A stretch of DNA of 20,830 nucleotides, from assembly GCA_027575765.1 (NCBI GenBank), contig JANBPT010000853.1:1-20830 (forward strand), given 5' to 3'. Origin of the DNA: Tieghemiomyces parasiticus (lineage: Eukaryota; Kickxellomycota; Dimargaritomycetes; Dimargaritales; Dimargaritaceae). The notes under the pieces are model-generated. The model saw only the letters and a list, made by a program, of their open reading frames with translations, ran no database searches and had not been told where the DNA came from. The first letter of the stretch is position 1; the number at the start of each line of letters is the position of its first letter. The translations under genes and the position numbers were made by a program. Positions 1 to 9,366 of the stretch are shown here, in pieces.

Positions 1-218
1 CCGGTCTACTACCTTCTACATATAGGGATGGTCAGCCTAAATGATATTTCTATAGACGTATAGCCGCACAACGCAGACGCGCACCAGAACTATGCACGAT
101 GAATCACCCACTGTGCGCGCCACTTTTCCGTCTGGACTAGTAACTGGGCTTACCCCATAGAACTGAACTATACAGTTGAATGATACTCCCGACGCGACCA
201 AATGCAGGTCTGGGTCAC

Positions 219-255
219 TGGTTATTGGAAACGCTGAAACGGTTTCCAATAACCA
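219..255. repeat. Perfect 14-bp inverted repeat with 9-nt loop
   Basis: The arm TGGTTATTGGAAAC (219-232) is exactly repeated in inverted orientation at 242-255, separated by GCTGAAACG. The stem is long enough for a stable cruciform or RNA hairpin. No gene lies next to it, so it is not obviously a terminator. It could be a remnant of a small inverted-repeat element, but no flanking target duplication was identified. Confidence 0.7.
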
Positions 256-596
256 GGCCAATCGCACCCATTAAAGGGGGAAGTTTCCGTTTGCCCATTA
301 CACAGCCACCACTGGATCACGTAGGTCTGCTTGTAGCCTACAAGGTGCTCAGTAATAATGAGCAACCATGATCGACGGCCGCTAAAGTGACCGTAGTTAC
401 GAAGAACAGTATAGTTACCTGCTCAAGATTATCGATGGTGCACGTTTGCGGGATCGATTCTAAACTGTCAAACTTGTTAACTTGGAGGGGACACATTCTG
501 GAGGGTGATATTGGGAAGCCCTTTCAAGCCTGGATAACACTGATCAATCGGCTTGGGCAACCTACTGACCGCCTTTCATATTACACAGTCAAGGGC

Positions 597-639
597 GTTG
601 TGGTAGGTCTAAATGTAATCCGAAGATAGGAGTAATAAA
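597..639 (+). repeat. Dispersed ~44-bp repeat, copy A
   Basis: This stretch aligns with 9194-9238 at about 36 of 44 columns with one gap; both begin GTTGTGGTA and end AGTAATAAA. Similarity fades outside these limits. Copy A has no intact reading frame matching copy B. The shared stretch may be the surviving core of an old dispersed element or of a duplicated gene. Confidence 0.5.
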
Positions 640-1616
640 AAAGTTTCAGTAGGACTTTATTGCCTGCACGACAATTTAGTGAAGAAAATTCGTTACATAA
701 TAGAGGAGGGGGGGGGGGAGGTAGTATACCGGGCGCAACAATATGTCGAAAAAGAAACCGAAGAAAAAGAAAGAAGAAAGGGAAATGAATACCCTCGTAC
801 AGCAAAGAGGGAGTGCAGGCGTGAGGTAAGTGGCGAGGAGGGGAGAGCCTCAACGAAAAAGGAGAAAAAATAGGGTAAGAAGGACAGTCTGCAAGGCCGA
901 CCGGCCCTATATCGGGTATTGTCGTTATAGCAATAAAAGTGGAGTACCCAAAGGGGGACACCGCTCCATTATTTCATAATTCATGATCCAACAGCTACCT
1001 AGTCGTCTCTCCATTTTCTGCCACTGCGACCTGCTGTCCTGGTTTTCCTAATCTAGACTAAGTAGTTGCTACGAATGATGCTGGCTATCATACGAGAATA
1101 AAAGACCTTCTGATCTCTATTCAATACAATGGTCATCACTTAAACCATCAACCTCAGTCTAAATTTCAGCTTAGAGTCTAGTTTCCTTTATTAGTAAGTT
1201 TGGAACTGGAATATGAAAGTCGTTAGAAAAGTATAAGGAATATAGGTAGAGAAAGGTGGATAACGAATATGAAATAAAGTGTGGAAACCAGGCAGTGGAA
1301 GATACTAAAAACGGGTTGGGATAATGATAGAGCAGGTAGGCCATTATTGGTCGGAATCAAGCTATGCCATGGGGTGCATTGAGGCGCGAAATCGGCGTAC
1401 AATAACGATCAGCTGGAAATAGCATGGGGAGGAATTTCTGCCTACCACAGAGGTTGATCATGACCCAGAGAGCTGAAATAAGGATGTCTGTAGACAAGTG
1501 TTTTAGGTAGTATAAGCCCACTGAAATATTGACAGGCCGGCCAGGTGTTTAGGGATCATTATGGATAACCAAATAGCGATTAAGGATCAAAGATACTCGT
1601 AGCCAGCCGGGGTCAA

Positions 1617-2689
1617 TTAGCCTTTAAGGCTCAAAGCGTTGACCGAAATACCGGTGGCTGCCGCCATCCAGGCTACGGCGGGGGCCAAACGGTATTGGAG
1701 GTAAATGCCCTGGGCATCCTTGTCACCCTCATTTCTCATTATGGCCAAAGGCAAGGAGAGAAGGGCATGCGAACCGTTGCTGGCTTCCGTGAAGATACCG
1801 CCGTTGGTGTCGAAAGCCTTTCTACTGCCGCCAGTATCCTTCTCCGCGACCACTACGGCATTGGAATCCAGCGGGGTACCGCCTTTGATCAGGTCCGTGT
1901 AGGTAGCGGCCGGGGCGGTCACCGCTTGGACCGCATTGAAAATCAACATACCCTCGTAGGTGCCGGGTTGTGGGTAGGCCAGTCCAATGATCGAGGTTTG
2001 CGGAGCAAGGGTGCGAGTATCAATCTTGACCGGACCTACGGTGCTGTTGTAGGTCAGAGGGGTGGAGAGTTTGACCAGCGCCAAGTTGTTCTAAAAAAAC
2101 CCAGGGGTCGGTCGATTAGGCGAGAGGCACCAATGGGTTGAGGTGAAGTAAAGGTTAGGTACAATTTTGAGAAGGTGGTAGTTATGGAGTTCAATTGAGG
2201 AACTCTCCTCCTTAAGACAACTCGCACGGACCCTATGGGTCTTCACTTAAGATGAAAGGGAGGTCGAGACGAAAAAGACCCCCTTTTAATGAGACCAGGC
2301 AAGGGTATACTTACCACGCGGCTACTATAATTGAAATCTGGGTGCAGGACGATGCGCGACACTGGTAGCTGCTCGACGGTATTGTCGTGAGCAGTGCCCA
2401 GGGTAATGGTCAATTTGTTGGCGGGCGTGATGGTATAGCCCGAGGGGACTATGGGCACCGCGGACGTCACACAGAACCCCTGGACCAAGAGCCAGCTCTT
2501 GCCAATGATGATGGCTGAGCAGATGATGTTACCCGAGTGTAGGATATTCCCCATGTAACGGTATTCCTCTCGAGAGGCGATACTACTGCAGAGGAACTGA
2601 CTGTCGAGAACTGGGGCGGGCTTGGACAGCGTTAGGGGGGCCAAGAGCCCACAGAGGAGCAAACCTGCGAAAAAGCGGGGAGGTGACAT
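1617..2689 (-). CDS. Secreted trypsin-fold protease homologue lacking the catalytic triad
   Basis: Two exons on the minus strand (2689-2315 and 2090-1617), joined in phase 0, give a 282-residue protein. Residues 1-22 form a signal peptide with a Leu-rich core. The chymotrypsin (S1) fold is recognisable from the Cys57/Cys73 pair around WLLVQGFC, the segment HPDFNYSSRV-NNLALVKL, the segment AFDTNGGIF and a C-terminal helix YLQYRLAPAVAWM. Against the family motifs, the His57 position is Phe72 (AAHC becomes QGFC), Asp102 is Asn127 (NDIAL becomes NNLAL), and Ser195 is Asn221 (GDSGG becomes DTNGG). The oxyanion Gly193 position is Asp219, and no IVGG activation N-terminus is seen. It should therefore be proteolytically inactive, perhaps acting by binding; that role is inference. 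N-glycosylation sequons lie at N120, N140 and N230. The frame is open throughout, which argues against a simple pseudogene. This Met was chosen because it follows the TATA box and opens the signal peptide; in-frame upstream codons reach back across the TATA box. Confidence 0.85.
2091..2314 (-). other. Spliceosomal intron of the trypsin-fold gene
   Basis: Read on the minus strand, the intron starts GTAAGTATAC after the codon GTG and ends in a T-run followed by TAG at 2091. Removing its 224 bases joins HPDFNYSSRV to NNLALVKL, which restores the continuous trypsin-family segment before the Asp102 motif. A CTAAT-like branch site lies some 25-30 bases before the acceptor. Without splicing both frames end in stops. 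Confidence 0.85.
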
Positions 2690-2832
2690 GGGGAAGGGTA
2701 AATATGGCTGTACCCAATTCAACGTAATATTGACAGGGGAGGGAACGTGTTGGAAGTGAGGTTGAAGAGGCAAAAGCGATAACAATGTAATGTGACTATG
2801 AGGTAGAGCAAAATAGGTCACAATGCACCATC

Positions 2833-2841
2833 TTATATAAA
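2833..2841 (-). promoter_or_regulatory. TATA box of the trypsin-fold gene
   Basis: The minus strand reads TTTATATAA about 145 bases before the chosen start codon. With transcription beginning some 30 bases downstream, the 5' leader would be near 115 nt and would exclude the longer upstream in-frame extension. Confidence 0.6.
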
Positions 2842-4692
2842 ACTTCAAAATCATCGACGGGTACGGTAGGGAATGAAGAGGATGAAAACCGAAAGTCCTG
2901 CCGATAAAGCGCAATTGGGTATAATGGGTTATTATTGAGTTGCCTTCCTAGCGTCTTCATTCCCAATAAAGCATAGGACATGTGCAGCCCAAACCGTAGG
3001 GTTGATCTCCATCTGCAGATGATGAACTTCATCAGCTTGGCCCGAGGATATTTCTTCCTCTGGTGAGATTGGCATAAGGTCCTGTCGGCCAATTACCGTA
3101 TGCCCAATTAGTCGATCATCATAATGACCAATGACCGTAAGCGATAATAAACGAATATTCTATTGGCATTTAAAAGTTGGCGTGCAATTTCCCTTTAAGG
3201 CTTTGGTAGAGTGAGTCAAGGAGAGGGGTGAGAGGGATGAAGGCAGGCAGGAAACATTAGACAATTGGCCCTTTGCGTAACTAATACTCTCAGTGACGAT
3301 TGAAGGTTGTAGGAGCGGAAGCATCCTCATCCGAGAAGGAAAATTGGTGCGGTCACCAGTCACAAAAACCAGGGGAGTGCCTTCTCGACATGACAAAAAA
3401 CTACATCTCGTATATTAACTCGACACCTCCAACGAGCAATCCGCAGCTACAGAGGGTTATCATCTTTTTGCATTCATTTTACTGCCGACCAGGGCACCAT
3501 CGAGTATATGGGATAGGGTTGCCGTAGATTATATTATTAATACTAATAATAAAAAGGGGTGTGTGGTGTAATCAAGTGGATGCCAGTGAGTCCAGAGATG
3601 GAAACCAAAACATTCAACTTGGCTTGAAAATCAACTCACCGATTCGGTGAAATGAGTTGCCGGTTCGCTATGATTTGTTTATCCTTTAAGTGTCGTAAAT
3701 TACAGTGGCACCCCTCATTTTGCTCAGGGAATTATTCGTAATGGTTGGCTCGTCGATCAATCGGGGGATCGATGAAATCAAGGACTCGTAAATCCGGGCT
3801 TCTTTCGTTAACGCCCGTAACCATGGGTAATCGACATCGCACCAGAACCGGTACTGCGGTGGAGGAAGAGGTTGTAGAGAGAAGGGTATTGGGTATATCA
3901 CCCCAGTTAGCTAATCGTAATAGGCCAGGCTAAGGGTAATCGCAACCACCCTTTCCTCTCCCTTCTCTCGCATATTCCGCTGTTGATGTCCTCTGGTGAG
4001 GATACCAACGCTTGTCGGTTGAATTTTTTGGTGGCCCAGTAAAGCACAGTACTTCTTTCAGCCAACAAAAATATCGAAAAAATAAAACGAAAGCTGGAGG
4101 CTACAACTATATTCAGTTTTTCTAAATGGCGTGCACTTTTAGAACGCTGACGACCATCAGGCCTGAGCTATTTGGTGAGCCCTACCCAACCATGTCAAAG
4201 TCCCTTCAAGGCACTTTACCACATCAGATTTACCCGCTGGCGGTGTTCATTATCGAGGAGCTTTTGAGGGGGTGAACCGGTAGGTTAGCGTAGCAACCCC
4301 GCTCCCGGTTCCCGATGGGGAAATGCTACACAGGTAGCAGGGGGAAACTTGGCGGGTCGAGGCCAATGGCGTTTTGGCTAGTCGGCGCCCATACTCCGGC
4401 ATCACCTGAATACATCGGTAAAGTTCACCAACTTTGTCCGGTAGACTGCCAACTTTGGAGCATTTTATTGGAAGGGTATTTGCCCAAGCGCAAAGTTGAC
4501 TAGTCGCCTGTAGATGATGTGCAGGGGGTGGTAGCGGGGCCCTGGTAGTCAGCCGGGGCATATGATTATTCTGTTCAGCAATCCTGGGAATCTATAGATG
4601 CTATCAATTGTTGTGAGGATTTTAAGCGGGAGGTCTCAGATTGCAGTGCTTCGGATGACAGTTAAGAGAGTCAATGATGCTCAGTCGATTGG
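2842..4692. other. Gene-poor region
   Basis: No supported gene is seen. Minor structure includes an imperfect direct repeat (3087-3103 and 3126-3142, 14 of 17 bases), an AT-rich stretch with 7-bp arms ATTATTA/TAATAAT near 3533-3550, and a hairpin-like CAACTCA...TGAGTTG at 3632-3659 enclosing CCGATTCGG. The reading frames at 3300-3527 and 4250-4561 have no recognisable motif. Confidence 0.45.
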
Positions 4693-4754
4693 TATAAACC
4701 ACTCCAGGATTGAACCATTTGTGACTTCACAGCTTGCTCTTTTAACCATTCATC

Positions 4755-5855
4755 ATGTCTACTCTTCAAACCCCCTCCCCCACTCCACCCAAGTTAACCA
4801 GGCATGATGTATGGGTCCTCATTTATAATTACAATCTGGAGGGCCGCAAGGCAGGTGATATTTTTAACGTTTTGACTTCCAAGCTTGCCCCGGCTGCCCC
4901 TAGCCACTTCACCACCTACAGTTAGCTAGCTCGCTTTCGCACAGGTCACTGCTCTTTGGAAGCCAGCCCTTGTTCTGGCCGCCCATCAGATGACATTGGC
5001 GGATATTATGGGGTCGTAATCCTGAGGCGGTTGGGGGAAAACCTTTGACTGACTACCGAGCAGCTGGCCCCGGGCCTGCCATACTTCCCCCAGTACCATG
5101 CGCAGAGTCCTGCATAGGGGACTTAGGATTGTACAGCTATTTCAGTTGCTGGATCTCCCACAACCTCACCAATGATCAGTGCCACCAGTGGGTATATTTA
5201 CCACTAAGTTCTTGGAAGAGTTTGGAGGGCTAGTGACTATACTGCTGGACTCCATTGTCACGGGTGATGGGACCTGGGTGTACCTTTGTGATCCACTTGC
5301 TGGCTATAGCCACTGGGGGTGGTGCCCTAAAAGTGGCCCAATCCCAACTGACATCCATCAAGGCCGTACCACACCCAAGGTGATGCTGACCATTGATTTT
5401 CACCAGGTGTGGCCTATTAAACCAGAGTGTCAAGCCCCCCTCCCTCCCCCCTGGTGTCATGGTCTCCACCAAACTCTAAGTAGAGTACAGGTTGGAGCCC
5501 ATGGTCCAGGCATGAGCGAGGGCACGTTAAAGTTTGGACCGTCACCTTCTACGACTCTACCGTGAGAATGCACCACATTGCACTACAGCTACCCAGTCCT
5601 ACATTTCCGCCTCTAAATTCAAACTACTTTTGCCCCCTCCCTACTGTCCTGACCTGCCCCCCTGTGACGTCTGGCTGTTCAGGACTATCAAACAGCGGCT
5701 GAGGGGTAAACGGTTCAGCATACTGGAGGCCAGTTGTGGACGCCTGGTAATCGGAGTTAGCCAGACTCCGGCCAAAAGACTTGGGGCCCTGCTACGGTAG
5801 CTAGATAGAACGAGGTCGCCAAGGAATACAGGGCGATGGCAGTCGTAATGAATAA
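4755..5855 (+). pseudogene. Decayed mariner-family transposase
   Basis: Pieces of a mariner DDE transposase appear in order across about 1.1 kb, close to the family's usual ~345 codons. The N-terminal helix-turn-helix region includes LARFRTGHCSLE and SGRPSD. It is followed by SCWISHNLTNDQ, the first catalytic motif IVTGDGTWVY, RENAPHC at the second acid (Asp replaced by Glu), PPYCPDLPPCDVWLF at the third acid, RLRGKRF, and a C-terminal CYGS*IERGRQ. The coding phase changes at least four times and is interrupted by stops at 4923-4925 and 5046-5048, with more between. Two stops sit where the family has Trp, consistent with TGG to TAG changes. TATAAA at 4693 may be part of its old promoter. Terminal inverted repeats and a TA target duplication could not be identified, so the element borders are unknown. 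It cannot make an active enzyme. Confidence 0.9.
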
Positions 5856-7294
5856 ACATTGTTTAGACTTGAGAGAATCAAAGCTTTTGGCAGTACCTAT
5901 AACAATCTAAAGCTGCCTAATTGAGAGGGGCGAGCCAAGGCTGTCTAATGGCCAGTGGCGAATAAGGGCCACCCTGTGAATAATGGGGGCCAAGGAAGTG
6001 AGGCGGCTGACCAGGGGTGCCACGCTGGCCCTCCCCTTCCCCATCACGACGTGCCTTATTGCGGGGGATATAATAACGACCCAGTGTCGATGAAGTGCAG
6101 CACCTTAACAGGGCCTAATCCGGAGCGCTTAGTTCTTGTTCGTCACTGTTGGGAAGTTCAATGGTAGTTACTCAGATCTCGGCGGCCGGCTCGGTAGAAA
6201 AAGAAGAGGAAGCGGGACTCGGCGGATTTCCGAGCCTGTCCGTCCAAGCTATTCAAAAGAGTGCATCATTATCGCCACTGCGCCGACGTCAGGTAGTAAA
6301 CTCATTACGGACGACGGCGTCCTTTCTCCCTCTCTGGTGATTGGGAGGCGTATGGGTAGGACCAAGGCCTGAAGTACGTTCTTCGGGGCCCAAGTGGACC
6401 AGGGGCTGGAAGGGAGGGGTCGTGTCCTTTGGCGGGAATACCCGGTCCCAGACCTAGTCTGTGCCACCGACATGACCGACTGATACCCGCAGCCAGTGTA
6501 ACGGAACAGCCTGGGCCTCGGCCCCCACCCGGACCCTTCCTTTCTTCTCGGCTCCGCTAAACCGTTTAGTAGTATTGCGGCGTTAAATGGGAGGAAACGG
6601 ACCTACTGTCATGAAAAAGGGAGAATTATTACCCTATCCTATCCACAGAGTGTCAGAACGAGGGCTTGAATATATATAAATATATTTATAAATAACAATT
6701 AAAGTAAATGCAACGGCTAGCGCCCGTAAGTCAAATTTAGGAGGAATAATCTGAGCTGTGCTGCGTCAAAACTCGGAAATCAGCCAGCCAAAATTGGCGT
6801 ATGGGCCGTTTCCGCTCATGGTGGTAAATGCCGCCGCGACAGAGACAAGGTACCGTAAGAAAGGCCAATCGATGGAAACGAGGAACAAAGGGGGAGGGAG
6901 AGCAAATATTCCTTTCCACGCACTTGGCTACGCAGAGGTGGCGAGCAGCACCTCTACAGGGTACCTCACTGCTACACTGACCCGTATTACGGAACCTTCG
7001 GCCCGGACCGTTCGAGAATGAGGGCCCTGTTCTGCAGAAGGACTACATGTAGCAACGCAGCGAGTCGGTCACCCCAGCCCACAGTCCTACGCCCTGCCGC
7101 GGCTTTCACTCGAAGTCGGTGACCTGCTTGCTCTGGGTCCCATCGGAAAGACTGGAGAGGGAGCAATAGGAGGTTCATTGCAGCGGACGTGCTGCCCGTG
7201 TCAGTTGACGACCTCCCCCTTCCCTCCTCTCTATCGCCCCCTTATCCCCGGCATTGCGCAGCTTTCGCTCCGCGGGCGCCCTCCAGCCTTACTC
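5856..7294. other. Gene-poor region
   Basis: No supported gene is seen. Several open frames (5955-6167, 6136-6372, 6758-7021) lack recognisable motifs, and the last begins with GTG rather than ATG. An AT-rich palindrome lies at 6675-6690. Part of the left side may be flanking or internal mariner debris beyond the transposase. Confidence 0.45.
6675..6690. repeat. Perfect 16-bp AT palindrome
   Basis: TATAAATATATTTATA reads identically on both strands. It sits inside a longer A/T tract (about 6668-6705) that contrasts with the surrounding GC-rich DNA. It could serve as a TATA element in either direction, but no convincing gene starts nearby. Confidence 0.6.
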
Positions 7295-7302
7295 TATAAA
7301 AG
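7295..7302 (+). promoter_or_regulatory. TATA box of the orphan secreted-protein gene
   Basis: TATAAAAG lies 142 bases before the start codon at 7437. The presumed leader between them is pyrimidine-rich, with a run of nine T near 7400, and is common in type to fungal secreted-protein genes. Confidence 0.65.
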
Positions 7303-7436
7303 GCCCCGTCCACCCCAGCCATGTTTGTTTCTCCAAGCCCACACATCCTCATCTCTGACGCTCTTCACACACCTTTACCCATTCAGCCCCGAACTCCCAC
7401 TTTTTTTTTGGTTTTGACTTTGTCCGCCCTGTCACC

Positions 7437-8060
7437 ATGAAGTCGACGATTGCCACCGTTCTCCTGGCCACCCTCGCCGCCCAGACTCAGCTGGCCGCTG
7501 CCATTCCTATGCAATTCCAGCAATTTAGTCGCGCAAACGCATTATACGGAACACTGCTCAACGACCAGCCTGGGGCTTACGCCGGGTTCTGTTCTAAGCT
7601 CAGTTCGCCTAGCCTAAGGGAAAACTTCAAGGACTTTATTCAGCGGCATAGCCAGGTCTATATCAAGGATCTCACGTCGACCTCAGGGCCTGAGGAAGTG
7701 AAGAAGTGGCTTGTGGACGCCTTCACCGCGGCCTACTCCGCAGACAAGAGCCAGTACATCACCGTCCTCGGCGAAGACCGTACCTCAGCCGCGACGCTTC
7801 TGTTTGATCAGGCAGGCTCGCACATCAATATCCTCGTGCCGCGCCAGGGATCATCCCTTACACCAATCGTCAGTCCTACTATTGACGTCGCCCGGGAAGC
7901 TGAGGCGGATGCCCGGCGCCGCGGTGAACCGGCACCCGTACTGATTAACTCTCACGTCCGGGTTAATGACCCGGCAGGTAAGATCCTGCTGGATATCATG
8001 CGGGACTGTTACCCTCGTCCCGTCAGCCACCAAGTGCAGCAGCTCTCTATGCTCCCTTAA
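7437..8060 (+). CDS. Orphan secreted protein, 207 residues
   Basis: I do not recognise the family. The start lies in a good context (GTCACCATGA) downstream of a TATA box. Residues 1-22 are a clear signal peptide (basic start, hydrophobic TIATVLLATLAAQ core, cleavage near LAAA-IP). The mature part has only two cysteines, Cys52 and Cys191, which could form one disulphide. The middle (about 85-135) alternates predicted helix (EEVKKWLVDAFTAAYSAD) with hydrophobic strands (YITVLG, ATLLFDQ, HINILVP), suggesting a compact alpha/beta domain. An Arg triplet at 160-162 within AEADARRRGEPAP lies in a hydrophilic linker and could be a processing site. It has one exon and no internal repeats. No transmembrane segment or GPI signal follows the leader, so it is probably released. 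A role as an effector or extracellular enzyme would be a guess. Confidence 0.8.
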   Translation: MKSTIATVLLATLAAQTQLAAAIPMQFQQFSRANALYGTLLNDQPGAYAGFCSKLSSPSLRENFKDFIQRHSQVYIKDLTSTSGPEEVKKWLVDAFTAAYSADKSQYITVLGEDRTSAATLLFDQAGSHINILVPRQGSSLTPIVSPTIDVAREAEADARRRGEPAPVLINSHVRVNDPAGKILLDIMRDCYPRPVSHQVQQLSMLP

Positions 8061-8965
8061 GTCGCCATGTGCTACCAGCTTGTCCGCTATGGCTCGGTAC
8101 GACAGGCTTGAATCTAAAGCCTTACTGTGAAGTTCCCAGGAGTGCCGGCCCTTTATTTCTTTTTGGCTTGTCTACCATGATGATGTGACCATGTAAAATT
8201 GGAAGTTCCTTGTCCTACTGTTCGTATATAAAACAAGTGCCGATTAACTTTTAACCAACGAACTTTGAATGGAATATCCGCCAGGCTAGCTTCCATGGTG
8301 AGGTATGTTTAACTTGCGACAAAGCTCGCCGTCTAATCAGCAAATTGGAAATTGACGAATGCTGACCTGCAGGTTGGTATCCGTAGGTCCAATTTATTGG
8401 TGGTCATCCTTGTTAAAGTATTGTGTTAGCCCGTTGCTCGCCCGAGTTGGGATAGCTTACGCTACCCGTTACCATGGCACCCCGCAGGTAGTCCACTAGT
8501 ATTTGTAACACCATTGGAGGAGGGCGTGATTACACCAGAGACACGGAGTCGGAAGCGGTGGTCGGTAAGTTTATAGCGGTCTAAACAATTGATGGGAGAT
8601 GGGCAGTCTCAAGTTCCTGCATAGGGCCATGCGCAAGATACGGACTAAGGCGTGACTGGCCAGGGTCAGGGACACATTAGTCAGTCGGGCTCCCTCCTAT
8701 TGTCACAGAGGAGCCCACTAGGAAGGCCCCCGCCCCTCCTCCGGTCCAAAGCCACAACTGACCTTTGCGAAGAGTCCTCCTGATGGAACCGCAGGACTTC
8801 TGCAATGAATTGGTTGTACCTTCGTAATTAAAATAACAAGCGGCAACCTTCCAACTTCAGGCGCGAACTCGGTTGGATGCCGGATCCCTCGCTTCATAGA
8901 GAACGGCCTTTAACTAAGCTCCTCATCTACACTAAACGGCCTTCCCGCTATCAGCAAACCACGCT
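8061..8965. other. Gene-poor region
   Basis: It contains the 3' flank of the secreted-protein gene (no AATAAA seen) and a TATATAAA at 8225-8232. The first ATG after that element opens only a six-codon frame. Nothing else is supported. Confidence 0.45.
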
Positions 8966-8973
8966 TATTTAAA
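8966..8973 (+). promoter_or_regulatory. TATA-like element before the 9016 reading frame
   Basis: TATTTAAA lies 50 bases before the ATG at 9016, which would leave a very short leader of about 15-20 nt. It is the only promoter-like signal for this doubtful gene. Confidence 0.35.
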
Positions 8974-9015
8974 GAGGTTCAAATCGTTCACCATTATCGA
9001 TTCTTCAGGTGTGCA

Positions 9016-9363
9016 ATGAAGACTATCATGCATTCCATCGGCCTACTTGCCTTGCGTCCCTCCTTCGGTCTTCTTTCTAGCCGTCCCTTCCCTTCAGGCC
9101 GCACCCCTCCGTCACACCATCATGTAGCGGCGAGTATTCTGACCACGAGGGAAAGCGTTGTTATAGTATTTATAGGTGTGATTGGATGTTATTGTTGTGG
9201 TATGTGTAAACGTAATCCAAGAAATAGAAGTAATAAAGGGCGGCTGATTAATTTTAGTACCGACTTGGCGCCTGATATAAGTTATCGACCTGTGAATGGA
9301 CCTTGCCGGTATAGCGCTAGGATAGATCATAATAGATTCGTAGGGAAGCGTAAGGGAGTATGA
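9016..9363 (+). CDS. Doubtful small secreted or membrane protein gene, possibly decaying
   Basis: An ATG-initiated frame of 115 residues lies behind a TATA-like element. Its first 30 residues are only weakly signal-like in the main frame. A better hydrophobic core followed by an Ala-rich end (VFFLAVPSLQAAP) lies in another frame over the same bases, which hints at a frameshift inside an original signal peptide. Further on, residues 48-58 (VVIVFIGVIGC) are hydrophobic and run into CCGMCKR and a basic stretch, like a short membrane segment with a cytosolic basic side. The second half uses A/T-rich codons (TGT, AAT, AGA), unlike the GC-rich coding of neighbouring genes, and includes repeat copy B. 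It may be a pseudogene or chance; no homology is recognised. Confidence 0.25.
   Translation: MKTIMHSIGLLALRPSFGLLSSRPFPSGRTPPSHHHVAASILTTRESVVIVFIGVIGCYCCGMCKRNPRNRSNKGRLINFSTDLAPDISYRPVNGPCRYSARIDHNRFVGKRKGV
9194..9238 (+). repeat. Dispersed ~44-bp repeat, copy B
   Basis: This copy aligns with 597-639 at about 36 of 44 columns. Here it falls in frame inside the 9016 reading frame and encodes CCGMCKRNPRNRSNKG. Translated allowing for its one-base gap, copy A gives a related CGRSKCNPK...RSNK. Similarity at both DNA and peptide level suggests an old coding remnant, perhaps of a mobile element, rather than a simple repeat. Confidence 0.5.
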
Positions 9364-9366
9364 CAA

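Larger units (their letters stand above)
1..1616. other. Gene-poor region
   Basis: No reading frame here has recognisable homology, a signal peptide or a promoter. The stretch at 680-870 is strongly purine-rich on the plus strand, including a run of G near 708-719, and produces Lys/Glu/Arg-rich translations that are probably compositional. It also contains the inverted repeat at 219-255, repeat copy A at 597-639 and a weak candidate first exon at 743-825. Confidence 0.5.

Noticed and set aside
581..961. Minus-strand frame of 126 codons
   Set aside because: It is a Phe/Pro/Leu-rich translation of a purine-rich opposite strand, with no recognisable motif or promoter.
2690..2914. Upstream in-frame extension of the trypsin-fold gene
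   Set aside because: The extension spans the TATA box and would bury the signal peptide about 75 residues inside the protein.
4705..4725. tRNA-like T-loop bases (also near 8976 and 13719)
   Set aside because: The flanking bases do not pair into a 5-bp T stem, and no anticodon or acceptor stems are found at the right distances.
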